Below the pieces are notes generated by a model. It saw only the letters and a program-made list of their open reading frames with translations. It did no database searches and was not told where the DNA came from. Of a stretch of 64,000 nt of DNA, positions 16,489 to 26,700 are shown in pieces (the stretch's first letter is position 1; every line of letters starts with the position of its first letter). The position numbers and the translations under genes were made by a program. Source of the DNA: VFZP01 sp043755595 (lineage in GTDB: Bacteria > Acidobacteriota > Terriglobia > Bryobacterales > Bryobacteraceae); the NCBI GenBank assembly GCA_043755595.1, contig JAYUSQ010000294.1:9938-73937 (forward strand), read 5' to 3'.

Positions 16489-19400
16489 GTGCGTTCGGTT
16501 GTCTTTGCCTCATTTGTTTTTATCTCGGCCGCCTCAGCTCAGTTTCTGAAGTTACCTCTGCGTTTTGAACCCAACGTCGGACAGGCTCCTCAAGCTGCAC
16601 TCTTTCAGGCATCGGGACCGCGTCAGCGCCTCACGCTTGAACGCGACGGCCTCTCGCTGCTGGCGGTCTCCGCCGGTGAAACGCCACGCGCCGCTTCTGT
16701 GCGGCTCGCCTGGCTGGGCCCCGCTGGCGCGCGCATCGTAGAGCCGTCGGAAAAGCTCCCCGGCGTGTCCCACTATTACATCGGAGACCGGCCTTCCGGC
16801 TGGCATACTAATGTGCCGCACTACGCGCGCGTGACGATGCGTGAAGTGTATCCGGGCGTCGATCTGGTTTGTTACGGCAACGACGGCATGCTTGAGTATG
16901 ATCTGGCGGTGTCGCCGGGCGCCGATCCTTCCATGATCCGTTTTCGCGTCGAAGGCGCCGAAAGCGTCGTGTTATCCCCGGAAGGCGACTTGCTCCTAAA
17001 CACCCCGGCGGGGCCGATCCGCTGGCAACGCCCGGCCAGCTATCAGACGATTCGCGGCGCCCGTCGCGTCGTGCCCTCCAGTTACTCACTCGCCGCGGAC
17101 GGCAAAACCGTCGGATTCCAACTGGCGGCTTATGATCGCTCGCAACGTCTGGTTATCGATCCGGTGCTAATCTTTTCTACCCTAATCGGCGGCAACGATA
17201 CCGAAATTTTCGGCAAGGTCGCCGTCGATCCTTCCGGTAACTCCTATATCTCCGGCTCCACTTACTCGCGCAATTTGCCGGTTAACACGCTGCTGCCCGC
17301 CGGGCGCGATTTGAAGGGACTCTACGATGGCACGGTTTCCAAGTTGAATCCCGCCGGTACCCAGCTTCTGTATGTGACTTACATCGGCGGCGACGACCTG
17401 GACCTTGTGAATGCGATTGCCGTCGATCCGCGCGGCGCGGTCTATCTCGCAGGACCGACCAGTTCCCGCACGTTCCCGTTGACCGACAACGCCTACAGCC
17501 GCCGCCGGAGTGGTTTCTCCGATGTGTTTACCGTCAAGTTGAACCCCGATGGCACGCTCGGCTACGGAACGCTCTTCGGCGGTACGGGTGACGAGAACGC
17601 CACGGAGATCAAGGTGGATGCGCAAGGTTCGGCCTATGTAGTCGGTTTCGCCACCGCACCGATTCCAGTGACCGCAAACGCGGCGCAGCCGAATTGGGGT
17701 GGAGGCCGCTCCGAGGCCTATATTTTCCGCTTGAATCCCGAGGGGACCGACCTGGTCTACTCGACGCATTTCGGCGGAACCGGCGACGAAGAACCGGCGC
17801 GCTCAAACGCCGAGGTGCTGCCGCGTATCACCGGTTCAAGTAACTACGGTTTGGCGATCGACGGCCAAGGTACGGCCTGGATTGCGGGCTCTACCACTTC
17901 AACAGACCTGCCCCTCTCCGCCACGAACGTGGGTCGCTACGCCGGTGGCGCCACCGATATTTATTTGGCTCGCCTCAATCCGGCCGGTTCGCAGTTCACT
18001 TACGTGACGTATCTCGGCGGTTCCGGACTCGATATCTTCTCGCATTTGGCTCTGGATCAGCAAGGCAATCCTCACATCTCCGCTTACACGAATTCCCGCA
18101 ACGTCCCGACGACGGCCAATGCCTTAAACAAAACCTTCCTCGGCGGCGAATATGACAGCCTCTATATCAAGGTGGCCGCCGATGGCGCCTCGGTTCTTTA
18201 CTCAACTTACTTCGGCGGGCAAGGGGAAGACTTCACGTTTACCCTGGCGCTTACCTCGACGGGCGAACCGATCCTGGCAGGAACCACTAACTCTCCAAAC
18301 TTCCCTGTCACCGCAGACTCACTTGAGCCCGGCCCCCCGCGCCGCTTGACGCCGTTTCTGTCCGTGCTGAATGCCGCCGGGTCGCAGTTACTCACGTCGG
18401 GTTTCTTTGGCGGCTCCGATGCCGTGCAATTCGTCGACGTCGATCTGGATCCCGAAGGCAACATCTACTTATCCGGTACGGCGGGCGGCCCGGGTTTCAC
18501 CACCACCACCGGCTCGGCTGATTCCACCTTCAATGGCGGCCTCTACGATCTGTTTGTCGCTAAGTTCGCGAAACTCGGCGCTGCCACCGGAGGCGGCCCC
18601 GCGCCCGGTCCCACTGCCTGCGCGTTCACGCTCAACCCCGGCATTCTCGATCTCACCGGAGATGCCGTCGTCGCTGAAGTAGCCGTGCGCACCGGTCCCG
18701 ATTGCGAGTGGCAGGTGTCGGCGAATCTGCCGTGGACCAATGTGATTGGCGTGGGGCAACGGCGTGGATCAAGCGTCGTCTATTTCAACGTCGCCGCCAG
18801 TCCCGAAGGCGGAAGGGCCGGGCTCGTCCAGATTGCCGGCCGCGAGTTCACGATCCGCCAATCGCGCCGCGACCCGGGAGCCGGCCAGGTGTTGACGCCC
18901 ATCGTTTCCACGTTGGCCGGTGACGGCACGCGCGGCCCGCGCACCGATGCTGGCCCGGCACGCTCGGCGCAGTTCGGCGCCATCTCCGGTATCGCTTTTG
19001 ACAATCGCGGCAACCTCTTCATCTCAGACGCCGAGCAGCACATCATCCGCCGCGTACGGCCCGGCGGGATCATTGAGCTATGGGCTGGCATTGTCGGCAT
19101 TCCTGCCTTTACCGGCGATGGCGGCCCGGCGATTCAAGCCCGTCTCAACGAACCCGAAGGACTCGCAGTCGATACAGCCGGCAATCTCTATGTGGCCGAC
19201 AAAGGCAATCGCCGGATTCGGCGCATCACTCCCGAAGGGGTAATTTCCACGATCGCCGGCAACGGACAAGCGGGCCAAACCGGACAGGATGGCGATGATG
19301 GTCCGGCGTTGCAAGCGTCGTTCCGTGAACCGGCGAATCTGCTGATCGATGGCGCAGGCAACGTCCTCGTCTCAGACCGCGGGGCCAATCGCATCCGCCG

Positions 19401-20667
19401 CATCGGCGCCACTTCGCGCATCGTCACGACCGTCGCCGGCACGGGCCAATCCGGTTTCGGCGGCGATGGCGGACTCGCGATCAACGCCCGCTTAATCAGC
19501 CCCGCCGGGATGGCGCTCGATGCGCAAGGGCGGCTCTACTTCTCCGATCAACTGAATCAACGCATCCGCCGCGTACTGGCCAACGGGAACATCGAAACGA
19601 TAGCGGGCAACGGCATTGCCGCCTGGGGCGGAGATAATCGGCCCGCTGTCGATGCCAGCCTCAACGCGCCCTATGGCGTAGCGTTTGACCGCGATGGCAA
19701 TCTCTACATCAACGACCGCGACAACCACCGGATCCGCCGCGTCGATGCGCGTGGCATCATCACGCACTTCGCAGGCGATGGGAATCCAGGATTCCTGGGC
19801 GATAACGTCGCTCCCAACGTCACGCGCTTTTCGTTTCCATCGTCCCTGGTGTCCGACGCGGCGGGCAATCTGGTGCTGGCGGATTCGGGCAACGGCAGCC
19901 TGCGCGTGCGCAAAGTGACGTTCCCGCTGCCTCCGCCGCCGGTTCTGGCCATCGGCGCTGTGCTCAACGCCTTCGGTTCGCAAGCCGTAATCTCGCCGCT
20001 TTCGCTCGCCGCAATTTATGGCGACAACTTCACGGCCGTAACGGAGACCTGGGACGCCAGCCTGGCCGAAGGGAAGGCGCCCGAGAAGCTAGCGGGCATC
20101 GGCGTGTTGTTCAACAATCGTCCCGCCGCCGTCGCTTTTGTCAGCCCCAAGCAGATCAACTTCCTCGTGCCGGTCGACCTCAGCGGCGCTGGGCCAGTGC
20201 CGGTAATCGTAACCACGCCCACCAGCCGCGGCAACGCCACAGCCTTCCTTACCGACGCCTCGCCGGGCCTGGTCACACTCGCGTTAGCCGAACGCAATTC
20301 GGTGCTGGCCAGAATCGATGGCGAAGAAACGCTGGTCGCGCCGGCGGGTGCAGTCGAGGGGAGGGAATCCCGCCCTGCACGCATCGGCGACACGATCACG
20401 CTTACCGCTACCGGGCTGGGGCTCACCAACCCGCTCCCGGCCGGCGGCGCCTCGCTGACCGAGCCGCTGCCGCTTGCCGATCTCGCTGCCTTGAGCGTCA
20501 CCGTCGGCGGCCAAGCGGCGGTTGTCGTATCGGCCGACATGACATCGCTCGGCATCTTCACGATCCGGTTGCAGATTCCGGAAGTCGCCGGCGCGGGGTA
20601 CCAACCTCTCATTCTCCGTGTCAACAGCCAACCCGCGCAGTCCGGACTTGTGCTCGCCCTCGAATAA
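16489..20667 (+). CDS. Giant secreted SBBP/BACON/NHL propeller with Solibacter C-terminal domain
   Basis: A 1392-residue secreted protein. After a signal peptide (MRSVVFASFVFISAASAQ) comes an N-terminal domain typical of SBBP proteins (FEPNVGQAP, MREVYPGVDLVCYG). SBBP beta-propeller repeats (pattern DPSGNSYISGSTYS, YSTYFGGQGED) cover about residues 225-700. A BACON-like domain (CEWQVSANLPWTNV) covers about 705-790, and NHL repeats (DAAGNLVLADSGNG, NRRIRRITPEGVIS) about 800-1150. The last 230 residues are a TIGR03437-like domain (LAAIYGDNFT, SPKQINFLVP). GTG start with good spacing from AGGGGG. Such proteins probably bind polysaccharides or partners outside the cell; the ligand is unknown. Confidence 0.9.
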   Translation: MRSVVFASFVFISAASAQFLKLPLRFEPNVGQAPQAALFQASGPRQRLTLERDGLSLLAVSAGETPRAASVRLAWLGPAGARIVEPSEKLPGVSHYYIGDRPSGWHTNVPHYARVTMREVYPGVDLVCYGNDGMLEYDLAVSPGADPSMIRFRVEGAESVVLSPEGDLLLNTPAGPIRWQRPASYQTIRGARRVVPSSYSLAADGKTVGFQLAAYDRSQRLVIDPVLIFSTLIGGNDTEIFGKVAVDPSGNSYISGSTYSRNLPVNTLLPAGRDLKGLYDGTVSKLNPAGTQLLYVTYIGGDDLDLVNAIAVDPRGAVYLAGPTSSRTFPLTDNAYSRRRSGFSDVFTVKLNPDGTLGYGTLFGGTGDENATEIKVDAQGSAYVVGFATAPIPVTANAAQPNWGGGRSEAYIFRLNPEGTDLVYSTHFGGTGDEEPARSNAEVLPRITGSSNYGLAIDGQGTAWIAGSTTSTDLPLSATNVGRYAGGATDIYLARLNPAGSQFTYVTYLGGSGLDIFSHLALDQQGNPHISAYTNSRNVPTTANALNKTFLGGEYDSLYIKVAADGASVLYSTYFGGQGEDFTFTLALTSTGEPILAGTTNSPNFPVTADSLEPGPPRRLTPFLSVLNAAGSQLLTSGFFGGSDAVQFVDVDLDPEGNIYLSGTAGGPGFTTTTGSADSTFNGGLYDLFVAKFAKLGAATGGGPAPGPTACAFTLNPGILDLTGDAVVAEVAVRTGPDCEWQVSANLPWTNVIGVGQRRGSSVVYFNVAASPEGGRAGLVQIAGREFTIRQSRRDPGAGQVLTPIVSTLAGDGTRGPRTDAGPARSAQFGAISGIAFDNRGNLFISDAEQHIIRRVRPGGIIELWAGIVGIPAFTGDGGPAIQARLNEPEGLAVDTAGNLYVADKGNRRIRRITPEGVISTIAGNGQAGQTGQDGDDGPALQASFREPANLLIDGAGNVLVSDRGANRIRRIGATSRIVTTVAGTGQSGFGGDGGLAINARLISPAGMALDAQGRLYFSDQLNQRIRRVLANGNIETIAGNGIAAWGGDNRPAVDASLNAPYGVAFDRDGNLYINDRDNHRIRRVDARGIITHFAGDGNPGFLGDNVAPNVTRFSFPSSLVSDAAGNLVLADSGNGSLRVRKVTFPLPPPPVLAIGAVLNAFGSQAVISPLSLAAIYGDNFTAVTETWDASLAEGKAPEKLAGIGVLFNNRPAAVAFVSPKQINFLVPVDLSGAGPVPVIVTTPTSRGNATAFLTDASPGLVTLALAERNSVLARIDGEETLVAPAGAVEGRESRPARIGDTITLTATGLGLTNPLPAGGASLTEPLPLADLAALSVTVGGQAAVVVSADMTSLGIFTIRLQIPEVAGAGYQPLILRVNSQPAQSGLVLALE

Positions 20668-20863
20668 AAATGAGGCCCCCCTAGACCCACGACCACCACA
20701 TCTGTCACAAACAATAAATGCCATTCATGTATAATGTGGTTGTCCAGGGAGGTGGATCTTCAGCAGTCCATGGTTTCCCATAATCCGCATCGGCTCTAAC
20801 GCGGTTCGTCTCAAACGGCTCGCGGGCTGGCTGGCCGGGTGGCTCTACCCGGACGACTGCCGC

Positions 20864-21574
20864 GTGTGCTTCGAACCGCTGGCTGAGTTGTCGCGTGTCC
20901 CGGTGTGCGCCCACTGCCTTCACTCGATTGAGCCGATGGCAGCCGAGTACGCTTGCGCCGCCTGTCAAACGCCTTTTCTGTCCCCTCATCCCTTGGATCG
21001 GCGCGGCCTCTGTTCGCTGTGCCGGCTGGGTCTTCCCGGCTACGAAGGCGCTTACAGCTATGGTTTCTACGACGGCTCGCTGCGCCGCTTGATTCACCTG
21101 TTCAAATTCGAGCGCATTCCCTCGCTCGCAGTCCCGCTTGGCGGCTATCTGATGAAGGCTCTGCCTCGCGATCGCCAGTTCGATGTGATCGTGCCGATGC
21201 CACTGCACTGGTATCGCCGTTGGCGCCGCGGGTTCAATCAATCTGAATTATTGGCCCAAGCCGTTGCCCAACGCACCGGTCTGCCATTGGCTAATCGGGT
21301 CCTGCAACGAAAGCGGCATGCCGCGCCGCAATCGGGTCTGACCAGCGCAGCTCGCCGCCGCAACGTGGCCGGTTTGTTCTCGATTGCAGATCGCGCCAGC
21401 GTAGCAGGCCGGCGTATCTTGCTGGTGGATGATGTACTCACCACTGGAGCCACTGCCCAAGCGGCCGCTCGCGCCCTAAAAAGCGCCGGGGCTGCGCAAG
21501 TTGTCCTACTAACTCTCGCTCGCGCCGATCGCCGCGAATTTGTTTCGGTTGACCACGCGGTGGGGAGCCGCTAG
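20864..21574 (+). CDS. comF: ComF-like phosphoribosyltransferase, 5' end unresolved
   Basis: A protein of at least 236 residues with two cysteine clusters (VCAHCL, CAACQTPF, LCSLCRLG) and a C-terminal phosphoribosyltransferase PRPP motif RRILLVDDVLTTGAT. ComF family proteins take part in DNA uptake and recombination in competent bacteria. The GTG at 20864 is the only conventional in-frame start. However, the typical ComF N-terminus is encoded upstream in the same frame (LAGWLYPDDCRVC from about 20819), which is open back to 20735 with no ATG, GTG or TTG. A GGGAGG ribosome-binding-like site at 20747 suggests the true start lies there, perhaps hidden by an indel. Confidence 0.78.
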   Translation: MCFEPLAELSRVPVCAHCLHSIEPMAAEYACAACQTPFLSPHPLDRRGLCSLCRLGLPGYEGAYSYGFYDGSLRRLIHLFKFERIPSLAVPLGGYLMKALPRDRQFDVIVPMPLHWYRRWRRGFNQSELLAQAVAQRTGLPLANRVLQRKRHAAPQSGLTSAARRRNVAGLFSIADRASVAGRRILLVDDVLTTGATAQAAARALKSAGAAQVVLLTLARADRREFVSVDHAVGSR

Positions 21575-21584
21575 GAAAATAAAG

Positions 21585-22112
21585 ATGCCGACCATGTTCC
21601 GCCTACACAATCCGGTGCTGGTCTTGAACGCCAGCTATGAGCCGATCAACATCTGCGCAGCCCGGCGCGCGATCGTGCTTGTCTTGAAGGGCCTTGCGCA
21701 TCCCGAAGAGATGTCGCCGGAAACGCTGCACGCCGCTCGCCGGCAATTCCAGGTGCCTAGCGTGATTCGCCTGCTCGAATACCGCCGCATCCCGCATCAG
21801 AACCGGGCGTTATCGCGCAAAAACATTCTCATGCGCGACCGTTACGTCTGCCAATATTGCGCCAAAGGCGGCCAATCCGCCTCGCTCACGTTGGACCATG
21901 TGATTCCACGTTCGCGCGGCGGCGAGAGCGCCTGGGAAAATCTCGTGGCCTGCTGCCATGAGTGCAACAACCGCAAGGGGAACCGCACGCCGGAAGAGGC
22001 CAACATGAAACTGGCCCGCATCCCGCGCCCCTTCAGCCTGCATACTTCGCGCCACCTGATTCGATTGCTGGGGCGGGGCGAGGATCAATGGCGCAAGTAT
22101 CTTTTCTACTAG
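21585..22112 (+). CDS. HNH endonuclease
   Basis: A 175-residue protein (starts MPTMFRLHNPVLVLNASYEP). The HNH site is clear: VCQYCAK, LTLDHVIPRSRGG and ACCHECNNRKGNRTPEEA, giving two CxxC zinc pairs around the catalytic histidines. This compact subfamily is widespread as a free-standing gene and its biological role is unclear (repair or restriction-type cleavage proposed). The start 11 bp after the ComF-like stop suggests co-transcription. Confidence 0.88.
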   Translation: MPTMFRLHNPVLVLNASYEPINICAARRAIVLVLKGLAHPEEMSPETLHAARRQFQVPSVIRLLEYRRIPHQNRALSRKNILMRDRYVCQYCAKGGQSASLTLDHVIPRSRGGESAWENLVACCHECNNRKGNRTPEEANMKLARIPRPFSLHTSRHLIRLLGRGEDQWRKYLFY

Positions 22113-22344
22113 GTGATGGGGAGTGCCCCGCCGGTAGTTGGAACCTAGCCCCAAAACCCTTCTAAGCCCTGCCACGATCTAATTCTTTGTGATCCTGGAC
22201 CACTACTTCTGCATACAGGGTCGTCGATTCCACTTTCGTCCGCCGCATCGCTAAGCGTTCTCGCGCAGATTCCCACTGCTGTCGAATACTATTTTGGACG
22301 GGCCTGACTGCCGACCTATTCGGCGGCCAACTCATCCAACGCCG

Positions 22345-23481
22345 CTATGGCTTAGGCGCCGCCGCCGGAGCCGGTCCACCCTGCCCGCCAGGCCCGCCTC
22401 CGCCGATCCGAGGAGGATTCGCGACATAGCTGGCCACATCCCTCGCCGCCTTCGTCTCCACACCCGGCTTCTGCAGAAAACCCAGATCGCGGAACCAATC
22501 GATGAAGCGTAATTGCCACGTGCCGAACGGCATGTTGTTGCGATCGGTCAATCCGCCGGACATACGGCTGCCGTCGGGCAAAGCGTCGCCCGGATGGCGG
22601 CCGTTGCCGTACACGTGAATTTCGATATTCGGCACCGCAATGGCCAGCATCGCATTGAAGAATTCCATGGCCCAAATCGCGTGCCCTCGGTCGCCCGATC
22701 CAGCCGTCGCGATGAAGGCGGGCGGCGCGTTGCGCGGAATAGGCGGCGCGGTCCGGTTGCGCGCGAAAGGCGTCGGTCCTGGATAGATGATGCCCGTAAA
22801 ATCGGGCCGCGAAGTAATGCCCGCGAATGGATCGCTGGGATCGTTGTTCTTCTTGTCGAATTCCTCAAACAGCACGGCGGCAGGCGAAGAGAGTTCAGCG
22901 CCCGCGGAAAAGCCCATAATGCCGATCTTGTTCGGATCGATTCTCCACTGCTTGGCGTAGGCTCGCACGACACGAATAGCTTGCAGCGCGTCGTGTACCG
23001 CGTCGGTCTGCGGGCTGTAGCCATCGCGGCGCAGGCGATTGCGCAGGATGATCGTGTTCACGCCGTAGTTATAAAAGAACGGAATGAAGTCCGCGCTCTC
23101 ACCTCCAACGTTCAGCGTATTGTGCCCGCCGCCCGCCGCTAGAATCACCGCTGCGCCGGTATTAATGCCGCCTTCCACCATGTGAACTTCGATCGACGGA
23201 TTGTGAATGCCGACGATACTGCTGATCCGGCCCGGCACGGACTGGCTCATGTTATAGACTTCGGGTTCCTTGAGCTTGTCCGTCTTAAGGAACGTCGAAT
23301 TAGGCGCGTAAAGAGGCAAGACGATGCCGCCTTGCACAATCGCCAACGGCGCGTAGGGAGCGTCGGTGGCGGGGCCCGGCTTCGGCACCGCGAGCGGAGA
23401 GGGCAGCGGCGGGAGTGGGACGCGGTCTTGAGCGAAGGCGCTCGCAATGGCGAGAGTTGGCGCGATACAGGTAATTCTCAT
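22345..23481 (-). CDS. Secreted alpha/beta-hydrolase (esterase-like)
   Basis: A 378-residue protein with a signal peptide (MRITCIAPTLAIASAFAQ). The fold follows the BD-FAE/acetyl-esterase type: oxyanion region VILAAGGGHNTL, nucleophile elbow IGIMGFSAGAEL with Ser in GFSAG, and a histidine near the end (YGNGRHPGDA). The C-terminus is rich in Gly, Pro and Ala and looks unstructured. It probably deacetylates polysaccharides or hydrolyses small esters in the periplasm. It is divergent from the TonB-receptor gene. Confidence 0.82.
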   Translation of the reverse strand: MRITCIAPTLAIASAFAQDRVPLPPLPSPLAVPKPGPATDAPYAPLAIVQGGIVLPLYAPNSTFLKTDKLKEPEVYNMSQSVPGRISSIVGIHNPSIEVHMVEGGINTGAAVILAAGGGHNTLNVGGESADFIPFFYNYGVNTIILRNRLRRDGYSPQTDAVHDALQAIRVVRAYAKQWRIDPNKIGIMGFSAGAELSSPAAVLFEEFDKKNNDPSDPFAGITSRPDFTGIIYPGPTPFARNRTAPPIPRNAPPAFIATAGSGDRGHAIWAMEFFNAMLAIAVPNIEIHVYGNGRHPGDALPDGSRMSGGLTDRNNMPFGTWQLRFIDWFRDLGFLQKPGVETKAARDVASYVANPPRIGGGGPGGQGGPAPAAAPKP

Positions 23482-23705
23482 TGATAGTGCTTCTCTCTCG
23501 TGTTACCCCGGTGGGAACTGGCGACTCTTTATGATAAGCCAGAGGTTTGACATCCCGGAGGAGATGAGAAACAATGGTGAAACGGTTTACTAACAGTCCG
23601 TATGATTGTGGGGTCACGTTTGAAAATGTCTCGATTGCAACCCGCCTCGCGAGTTGCGTCCACGTTCCAAATCGATTTCACGATCAACCGCTGAGGAGCT
23701 TTCAA

Positions 23706-26700
23706 ATGATGATCAAAATACTAGTGCTGTTTGCCGCCGGCTTGGCAATCCTGCCCGCCCAGACGACGTCTACGTCGGTGCTGGGGACCGTCACCGATTC
23801 GAGCGGCGCCGTTCTGGCCGGCGCCAAGGTGACGCTCGTCAACACCCGGACGGGAGTGAAGAGCAACGGCGTGTCGACGTCGACCGGCGACTACCTGTTC
23901 CCGCTACTTGAGATCGGTCAGTACGAAGTGACCGTCGAAGCCCCTGGTTTCAAAAGCGAGGTCCGCAAAGGCATCCTGCTCCAAATCAACGAAAAGGTTC
24001 GCGCCGACTTTTCAATGTCGATCGGACAAGTCACGGAGCGAGTGGAGATAACGGCGGCGGCGGCCACATTGAAGACCGACGAAGCCTCGCTCGGCAACGT
24101 CGTCGAACAGCGCCGCCTGGTGGAACTGCCCGTGAACGGACGCAACGTCGGCAATCTGGCCATATTGCAACCCGGAGTGATGTTCGGCAGCCGCGGCGGA
24201 CTCGACGGACAGAGCGGCAGCGGCGGCGGTGTGCCGATCCCCGGCCAGACGATCGCGATCGTCGCCAACGGACAGCGCGAAGTCAGCCAACACGCGACGC
24301 TAGACGGCGTGGTCGCTACCGAAGCGCGCGTCAATACCGTCCCCTTCTCGCCTTCGCCGGAGGCCATGGAAGAGGTCAAAGTGCTGACCGGTTCCTATTC
24401 GGCCGAATACGGCTTCAACTCCGGCGCTCAGTTGATCATGGTCATGCGTTCGGGCACCAACGAGTATCACGGCTCCGCTTACGAATTCCTGCGCAACGAC
24501 AAACTCGACGCCGAGAACTACTTTCAAAATTACTTCACCCCGGCCGGCGCCGCGCGCATCAAGAAGCAAAGCCTACGGCAAAATCAGTACGGCGGCACCT
24601 TCGGCGGCCCGATCTCGATTCCGAAGCTCTATAACGGCAAGAATCGCAGCTTCTTTATGTTCAACTACGAGGGCCGCCGCCTTCGCAATCCCGGCGTTAG
24701 TGGAGCCGCCTTGGTTCCGTCCGATGCCATGAGGACCGGCGATTTCAGCGCGCTGCTTAACCGGCGGAACCCTGCCGGCGTCGCGCAGCCTGCGGTCCAA
24801 ATCGTGGATCCTCTTACGGGCGCCGATGCCCCGGTTCCATTTGCAGGCAACATCATTCCCGCCTCGCGCCTCAACGCCACCTCACGCGCCCTCAGCTCCT
24901 TCTGGGAAAAGCCGCAACAGATCCTGGCGGATCCATTGACCGGCGCCAACTATATCGGCGTGGGCGGACGCCAGGTGGATGACGATCAATACTTCCTCAA
25001 GCTGGATCACAACATCTCGGACCGCGACAAGGTGATGTTCCGCTACGCCACCAACATCCCCTATTTTCTGAACCTGCCGGCCGCTTCGCCGCAATTTACC
25101 TATCGCGTGGAAGCTCGCAACAACAACGTGGCCACGCAGTGGATTCACATCTTCTCGCCCGCCGTCGTGAATGAGTTCCGTTACGGGTACTCCACCTCGC
25201 GCGACGATAGTTTCAATCCCCGCGCCAACACCAACTTCGATCTCAGCGCCATCGGCCTCGATGCGTTTCGCGTGGTGACGGACGGCAACCGGAAGTTGAC
25301 CGCTCGCGAAACGGGCGTACCATCCATGAACGTGTCCGGCTTCCAAGGGCTGGCCGAAGCCGACGGCGGCAACGGCTTCGACGATAACCGCCTGCATCAG
25401 TTCAGCAACAACCTGCAATGGAGCACCGGAGCGCACAGCTTCAAGTTCGGCGCCGAACTGCGTAGGATTTCGCTATTCCGCGGCGCTGCCAACGTTCCTC
25501 GCGGTTCGTTCGATTTCAACGGGAACCTCGCCAACAATGCCTTCGCCGCCTTCATGCTCGGCGTGCCCAGTGCGACCAACACGCCGGAAGGGCTCCCGCT
25601 GACCGACGTGCATCAGAAGCGAGTCGGGTTCTACGTGCAGGATGACTGGAAGGTAAGCAAGAAGCTCACGCTGAACCTGGGTGTGCGCCACGAATACAAT
25701 ACCGCCGCGAAGGACGTTAGGGGCCTGTGGCGTTCGCTCGAATGGCGCAACGGCTTGAACAGCCCGCCGGAATTCTTCCCGGCCAAGATCCGCGACGTCT
25801 ACGACTTCTACAAGCCGCAGAAAAACATGTTCATGCCGCGCATCGGCCTTGCCTACCGGCCTTCGGAGTCGTGGGTAGTTCGCATCGGCTCCGGCATTTA
25901 CTACAACGTGCATCAGTTGAACAACTACACGATTCTCAATCTCAATCCGCCGTTGTCGGGCAGTTCGAACTTCTCGAACGACTCACGCAATAACGGCTTG
26001 GTGAACCCCGCTTCGATCTTCAATTTCGCGAACCCGTTCGGTACGGTCAATCCGGCCAGCGCCGTCAGCGCGAACGTTCTCAACACCGATAATTTCCAGC
26101 CACAAGTGATCCAGTGGAGCTTTGACATCCAGCGCCGTCTGCCCGGTGAGATGGTGCTGACCGTGGGCTACGTCGGATCAAAGACCTCGCACCTCGACAA
26201 CACTGTGGAACGGAACTCGCCCGATCCAGCCTTCAACACGGCGACATCTACTCTGCAATCGCGCCGCCCCGTGCCATTCATCATCGACAACGGCGTCACG
26301 CGTCCGCTCACCCGGCTCCGCTGGCTGGACTCAGGCGCCAACGCCTGGTATCAGGGCTTGCAGACCAATCTGCAGAAGCGTTTCTCCAACGGCCTCAGCT
26401 TTGGCATCGCGCACACGTTCTCGAAGTCGCTGATGGAAGGCTACGGGCGCAATGAAGGCGACGGCTACAACCCGAACGCCTATCAGAATCCGCGCAACCG
26501 CGCCGCCGACAAAGCGCGCGTGGGCTTTGACGTCACTCACAACGTGGTGGCCAACTTCGTCTACGAAATCCCGATGATGGCGAGCCTGAAGAAAGGCGTC
26601 GCCGGCGCTGTTCTGGCTGGCTGGCAGTCCAACGGGATCATCTCGCTGCGCACCGGCTTCCCGATGACCGTGACGCAGGGCGCGATTACGAATACGTCCA

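Noticed and set aside
15521..16513. Minus-strand frame of 330 codons
   Set aside because: It is antisense to the VWA gene and has no recognisable motif or start signal.
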